Below, piece by piece: positions 60,982 to 64,000 of a stretch of DNA of 64,000 nt; positions within the stretch are counted from its first letter, which is position 1, and each line of letters starts with the position of its first letter. Made by a program: the position numbers and the translations under genes. The notes beneath the pieces were generated by a model. That model made no database searches. It saw only the letters and a list, made by a program, of their open reading frames with translations, and had not been told where the DNA came from. Source of the DNA: Haemophilus parainfluenzae (GTDB lineage: Bacteria > Pseudomonadota > Gammaproteobacteria > Enterobacterales > Pasteurellaceae); contig NZ_QEPQ01000003.1 of NCBI RefSeq assembly GCF_003252795.1, positions 248,001 through 312,000 on the forward strand. Reading direction: 5' to 3'.

Positions 60982-63552
60982 ATGAATATTGAAAAATTTA
61001 CCACTAAATTCCAACAAGCACTTAGTGAAGCACAGTCATTAGCGCTTGGTAAAGATAATCAGTTTATCGAACCAGTGCATTTATTGGCTGCACTTTTAAA
61101 TCAACAAGACGGTTCAATTGCACCGATTTTGACAGCAAGTGGCGTGAATGTCGCGTTATTACGTAATGAATTAAACGCAGAATTGAATAAATTGCCACAA
61201 GTGTCAGGTAATGGCGGAGACGTGCAAATTTCTCGTCAATTACTCAACTTATTGAATTTATGTGACAAATTAGCACAACAAAAACAAGATAAATTTATTT
61301 CCAGTGAATTGTTCTTATTAGCAGCGCTTGAAGAGCGTGGCGCATTAAATGACATTTTGAAAAAATGTGGTGCGAAAAAAGAACAAATTTTACAAGCGAT
61401 TCAACATATTCGCGGAGGACAAAGCGTGAACGATCAAAATGCAGAAGAAAGTAGACAAGCTCTTGAAAAATATACAATTGATTTAACAGCTCGTGCTGAA
61501 AGTGGCAAACTCGACCCGGTTATTGGTCGTGATGAAGAAATTCGTCGAGCCATTCAAGTATTGCAACGTCGTACCAAAAACAACCCAGTATTAATCGGTG
61601 AGCCTGGTGTAGGTAAAACCGCTATTGTAGAAGGTTTGGCACAACGTATTGTCAATGGTGAAGTACCGGAGGGCTTGAAAAACAAACGTGTCCTTTCTTT
61701 AGATATGGGTGCCTTGATTGCAGGTGCTAAATATCGTGGTGAATTTGAAGAACGTTTAAAAGCGGTATTAAATGAACTTGCAAAAGAAGAAGGTCGCGTG
61801 ATCCTCTTTATTGATGAAATCCATACCATGGTTGGTGCAGGTAAAACTGACGGTGCGATGGATGCAGGTAACTTATTAAAACCAAGTTTAGCACGTGGTG
61901 AATTACACTGTGTGGGTGCAACAACGTTAGACGAATATCGTCAATATATCGAGAAAGATGCGGCGCTTGAACGTCGTTTCCAAAAAGTCTTTGTGGACGA
62001 GCCAAGTGTAGAAGATACCATTGCGATCTTACGTGGTTTGAAAGAGCGTTATGAGATCCATCACCATGTAGATATTACTGACCCAGCAATCGTAGCAGCG
62101 GCAACACTTTCGCATCGTTATATTTCCGATCGTCAATTGCCGGATAAAGCCATCGACTTAATCGATGAGGCGGCTTCTAGTATCCGTATGGAAATTGACT
62201 CTAAACCTGAGCCTCTCGATCGTCTTGAACGCCGTATCATCCAATTAAAATTGGAACAACAGGCGTTACAAAAAGAAGAAGACGAAGCAAGCCGTAAACG
62301 TTTAGAAATGTTAGAAAAAGAACTTTCTGACAAAGAACGTGAATATGCTGAGCTTGAAGAAGTATGGAAGTCAGAAAAAGCAGCACTTTCAGGTTCTCAA
62401 CACATCAAACAAGCGTTAGATGCGGCGAAAACTGAAATGGAACAAGCGCGTCGTGCTGGCGATTTAAGCAAAATGTCTGAGCTTCAATACGGTCGTATTC
62501 CAGAATTGGAAAAACAACTTGCTGCCGCTGAAACCGGTGAAGGCAAAGAAATGAGCCTATTACGCTATCGTGTGACAGATGAAGAAATTGCGGAAGTGCT
62601 TTCTAAAGCAACAGGTATTCCTGTTTCTAAAATGATGGAAGGTGAGAAAGAAAAACTCTTACGCATGGAAGAAGAATTGCACAAACGTGTGATCGGTCAA
62701 GAAGAAGCAGTTGATGCCGTCGCGAACGCAATTCGTCGTAGCCGTGCAGGGCTTTCAGATCCTAACCGCCCAATTGGTTCTTTCTTATTCTTAGGTCCAA
62801 CTGGTGTAGGTAAAACTGAGCTTTGCAAAACATTGGCGAAATTCCTCTTTGACAGCGAAGATGCGATGGTGCGTATTGATATGTCAGAGTTTATGGAAAA
62901 ACACAGCGTATCTCGTTTAGTGGGTGCGCCTCCAGGCTACGTAGGCTATGAAGAAGGTGGTTACTTAACTGAAGCTGTACGTCGTCGTCCATATTCGGTG
63001 ATTTTGCTTGATGAAGTGGAAAAAGCCCATGCAGATGTATTCAATATCTTGTTACAAGTATTGGATGATGGTCGTTTAACTGATGGTCAAGGTCGTACTG
63101 TGGACTTCCGTAACACAGTCGTGATTATGACCTCTAACTTGGGTTCTGATTTGATCCAAGGTAGCAAAGACGAAAGCTATGGCGAAATGAAAGCCTTAGT
63201 GATGTCAGTGGTTAGCCAACATTTCCGTCCGGAATTCATCAACCGTATTGACGAAACTGTTGTATTCCACCCACTTGGTAAAGACAACATCCGTGCGATT
63301 GCAAGCATCCAATTAGAACGTTTAGCAAAACGTATGGAAACTCGTGGTTACGAATTAGTGTTTACTGAAGCTTTATTAGATTTCATTGGTGAAGTGGGTT
63401 ACGACCCAATTTATGGGGCACGTCCATTAAAACGTGCAATCCAACAAGAGATCGAAAACAGCTTGGCACAACAAGTTCTATCTGGTCAATTATTACCAGG
63501 TAAAGTGGTCACAGTGGATTATGTGGATGGCAAAGTTCAAGCCAGACAATAA
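60982..63552 (+). CDS. clpB: Protein disaggregase ClpB
   Basis: Hexameric AAA+ chaperone that pulls apart aggregates together with DnaK. The 856-residue length matches E. coli ClpB (857). Order: Clp N domain ([20 protein letters not shown]), first ATPase with [20 protein letters not shown] (about residue 206) and [19 protein letters not shown], a coiled-coil middle domain (about 405-525, [20 protein letters not shown]), and a second ATPase with [20 protein letters not shown] (about 606) and [19 protein letters not shown] precedes the ATG. Confidence 0.97.
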   Translation: MNIEKFTTKFQQALSEAQSLALGKDNQFIEPVHLLAALLNQQDGSIAPILTASGVNVALLRNELNAELNKLPQVSGNGGDVQISRQLLNLLNLCDKLAQQKQDKFISSELFLLAALEERGALNDILKKCGAKKEQILQAIQHIRGGQSVNDQNAEESRQALEKYTIDLTARAESGKLDPVIGRDEEIRRAIQVLQRRTKNNPVLIGEPGVGKTAIVEGLAQRIVNGEVPEGLKNKRVLSLDMGALIAGAKYRGEFEERLKAVLNELAKEEGRVILFIDEIHTMVGAGKTDGAMDAGNLLKPSLARGELHCVGATTLDEYRQYIEKDAALERRFQKVFVDEPSVEDTIAILRGLKERYEIHHHVDITDPAIVAAATLSHRYISDRQLPDKAIDLIDEAASSIRMEIDSKPEPLDRLERRIIQLKLEQQALQKEEDEASRKRLEMLEKELSDKEREYAELEEVWKSEKAALSGSQHIKQALDAAKTEMEQARRAGDLSKMSELQYGRIPELEKQLAAAETGEGKEMSLLRYRVTDEEIAEVLSKATGIPVSKMMEGEKEKLLRMEEELHKRVIGQEEAVDAVANAIRRSRAGLSDPNRPIGSFLFLGPTGVGKTELCKTLAKFLFDSEDAMVRIDMSEFMEKHSVSRLVGAPPGYVGYEEGGYLTEAVRRRPYSVILLDEVEKAHADVFNILLQVLDDGRLTDGQGRTVDFRNTVVIMTSNLGSDLIQGSKDESYGEMKALVMSVVSQHFRPEFINRIDETVVFHPLGKDNIRAIASIQLERLAKRMETRGYELVFTEALLDFIGEVGYDPIYGARPLKRAIQQEIENSLAQQVLSGQLLPGKVVTVDYVDGKVQARQ

Positions 63553-63563
63553 TTTGTAAAATG

Positions 63564-63598
63564 AAAAGCCATTTAGTGAAAGCTAAATGGCTTTTTTA
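63564..63598 (+). terminator. Rho-independent terminator of clpB
   Basis: AAAAGCCATTTAG (63564-63576) pairs with CTAAATGGCTTTT (63582-63594), followed by T residues. Confidence 0.8.
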
Positions 63599-63664
63599 TG
63601 CTTTGGTAAAAGATAAAATAAGGTAGAATGACGCTGTTTATAGCGTATAAAAATGAGGAAAAAA

Positions 63665-64000
63665 ATGACCGCACTTTTAAAAATTGGTTTGGTTTCAGTG
63701 TCAGACCGTGCATCAAGTGGTGTGTATCAAGATCAAGGGATTCCAGAATTACAACAATGGTTAGAACAAGCGTTGGTGGATCCTTTTGAAGTGGAAACGC
63801 GATTAATTCCAGATGAGCAACCATTAATCGAACAAACGCTGAAAGAATTGGTGGATGAGCACCATTGTCATTTAGTGCTCACAACGGGGGGGACTGGACC
63901 TGCAAAACGTGATGTGACACCAGATGCTACATTAGCGGTAGCCGATCGTGAAATGCCAGGATTTGGTGAGCAAATGCGTCAAGTAAGTTTGCATTTTGTG
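63665..64000 (+). CDS. mog: Molybdopterin adenylyltransferase, 5' part
   Basis: Activates molybdopterin with AMP before molybdenum insertion in molybdenum cofactor synthesis. The window shows 112 codons and ends within the gene (E. coli Mog has 195 residues). LKIGLVSVSDRASSGVYQDQ is followed by RLIPDEQPLIEQTLKELVDE, LVLTTGGTGPAKRDVTPDAT (about residues 71-90) and DREMPGFGEQMRQVSLHFV, near-identical to E. coli Mog and unlike MoaB. GAGGAAAAA precedes the ATG. The uptake signal ACCGCACTT forms codons 2-4 (Thr-Ala-Leu). Confidence 0.94.
   Translation, partial: MTALLKIGLVSVSDRASSGVYQDQGIPELQQWLEQALVDPFEVETRLIPDEQPLIEQTLKELVDEHHCHLVLTTGGTGPAKRDVTPDATLAVADREMPGFGEQMRQVSLHFV

Overview
The window is a gene-dense, AT-rich chromosomal segment of a Haemophilus-type member of the Pasteurellaceae. 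The strongest sign is the DNA uptake signal sequence AAGTGCGGT, which I count at about fifty sites on both strands, often as inverted pairs that double as terminators. Almost every housekeeping protein is Haemophilus-like. An intact hemB (heme synthesis) argues against Haemophilus influenzae, which needs heme, and points to a heme-prototrophic species such as H. parainfluenzae; that species call is an inference. I saw no tRNA, rRNA, insertion sequence, prophage or CRISPR array.

Layout. 1-5.2 kb: the end of a BetT-type transporter, then tatABC, hemB and gdhA. 5.2-10.3 kb: the ribosomal operon rpsP-rimM-trmD-rplS, convergent rho, then argH behind tandem ArgR-like boxes. 10.3-17.6 kb: an orphan periplasmic protein, yajQ, serB and divergent ytjB, tkt, an alanine/glycine symporter behind a tandem glycine riboswitch, and raiA. 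17.6-21.1 kb: an accessory iron module, an HmbR-like hemoglobin receptor divergent from a surface lipoprotein, sharing a Fur-like box and bracketed by two almost identical terminator hairpins. 21.1-28 kb, minus strand: pnp, nlpI, deaD, mltF and a 47-residue basic protein. 28-32.5 kb: a YhcH-family protein, an unrecognised 235-residue protein between near-identical uptake-signal hairpins, and sulfur genes (thiosulfate transporter, TusA-like protein, cysteine desulfidase, cupin). 32.5-42.7 kb: polA, zapA, queH, ispB, rplU-rpmA, an EamA transporter, obgE, the zinc-independent ribosomal paralogues rpmE2-rpmJ2, smpB and arcA. 42.8-52.5 kb: dsbD, a DoxX protein, purH (PurR box), purD, a DUF711 protein, two tandem paralogous lipoproteins, glyA and a DUF1294 protein. 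52.5-64 kb: dsbB, nhaB, fadR, rsmE-yqgE-ruvX, rluD-pgeF, bamD, 6S RNA, the folate cyclo-ligase gene, clpB and the start of mog.

Functional themes are envelope biogenesis and protein export (Tat, DsbB/DsbD, BamD, NlpI, MltF), translation and RNA turnover (ribosomal proteins, RimM, TrmD, SmpB, RaiA, Rho, PNPase, DeaD, 6S RNA), purine and one-carbon metabolism (PurH, PurD, GlyA, folate cyclo-ligase, glycine riboswitch) and iron, zinc and sulfur supply. The parts that look accessory are the hemoglobin-receptor module, the orphan gene at 28.7 kb, the small basic protein, the tandem lipoproteins and a REP-like inverted repeat near 47 kb.
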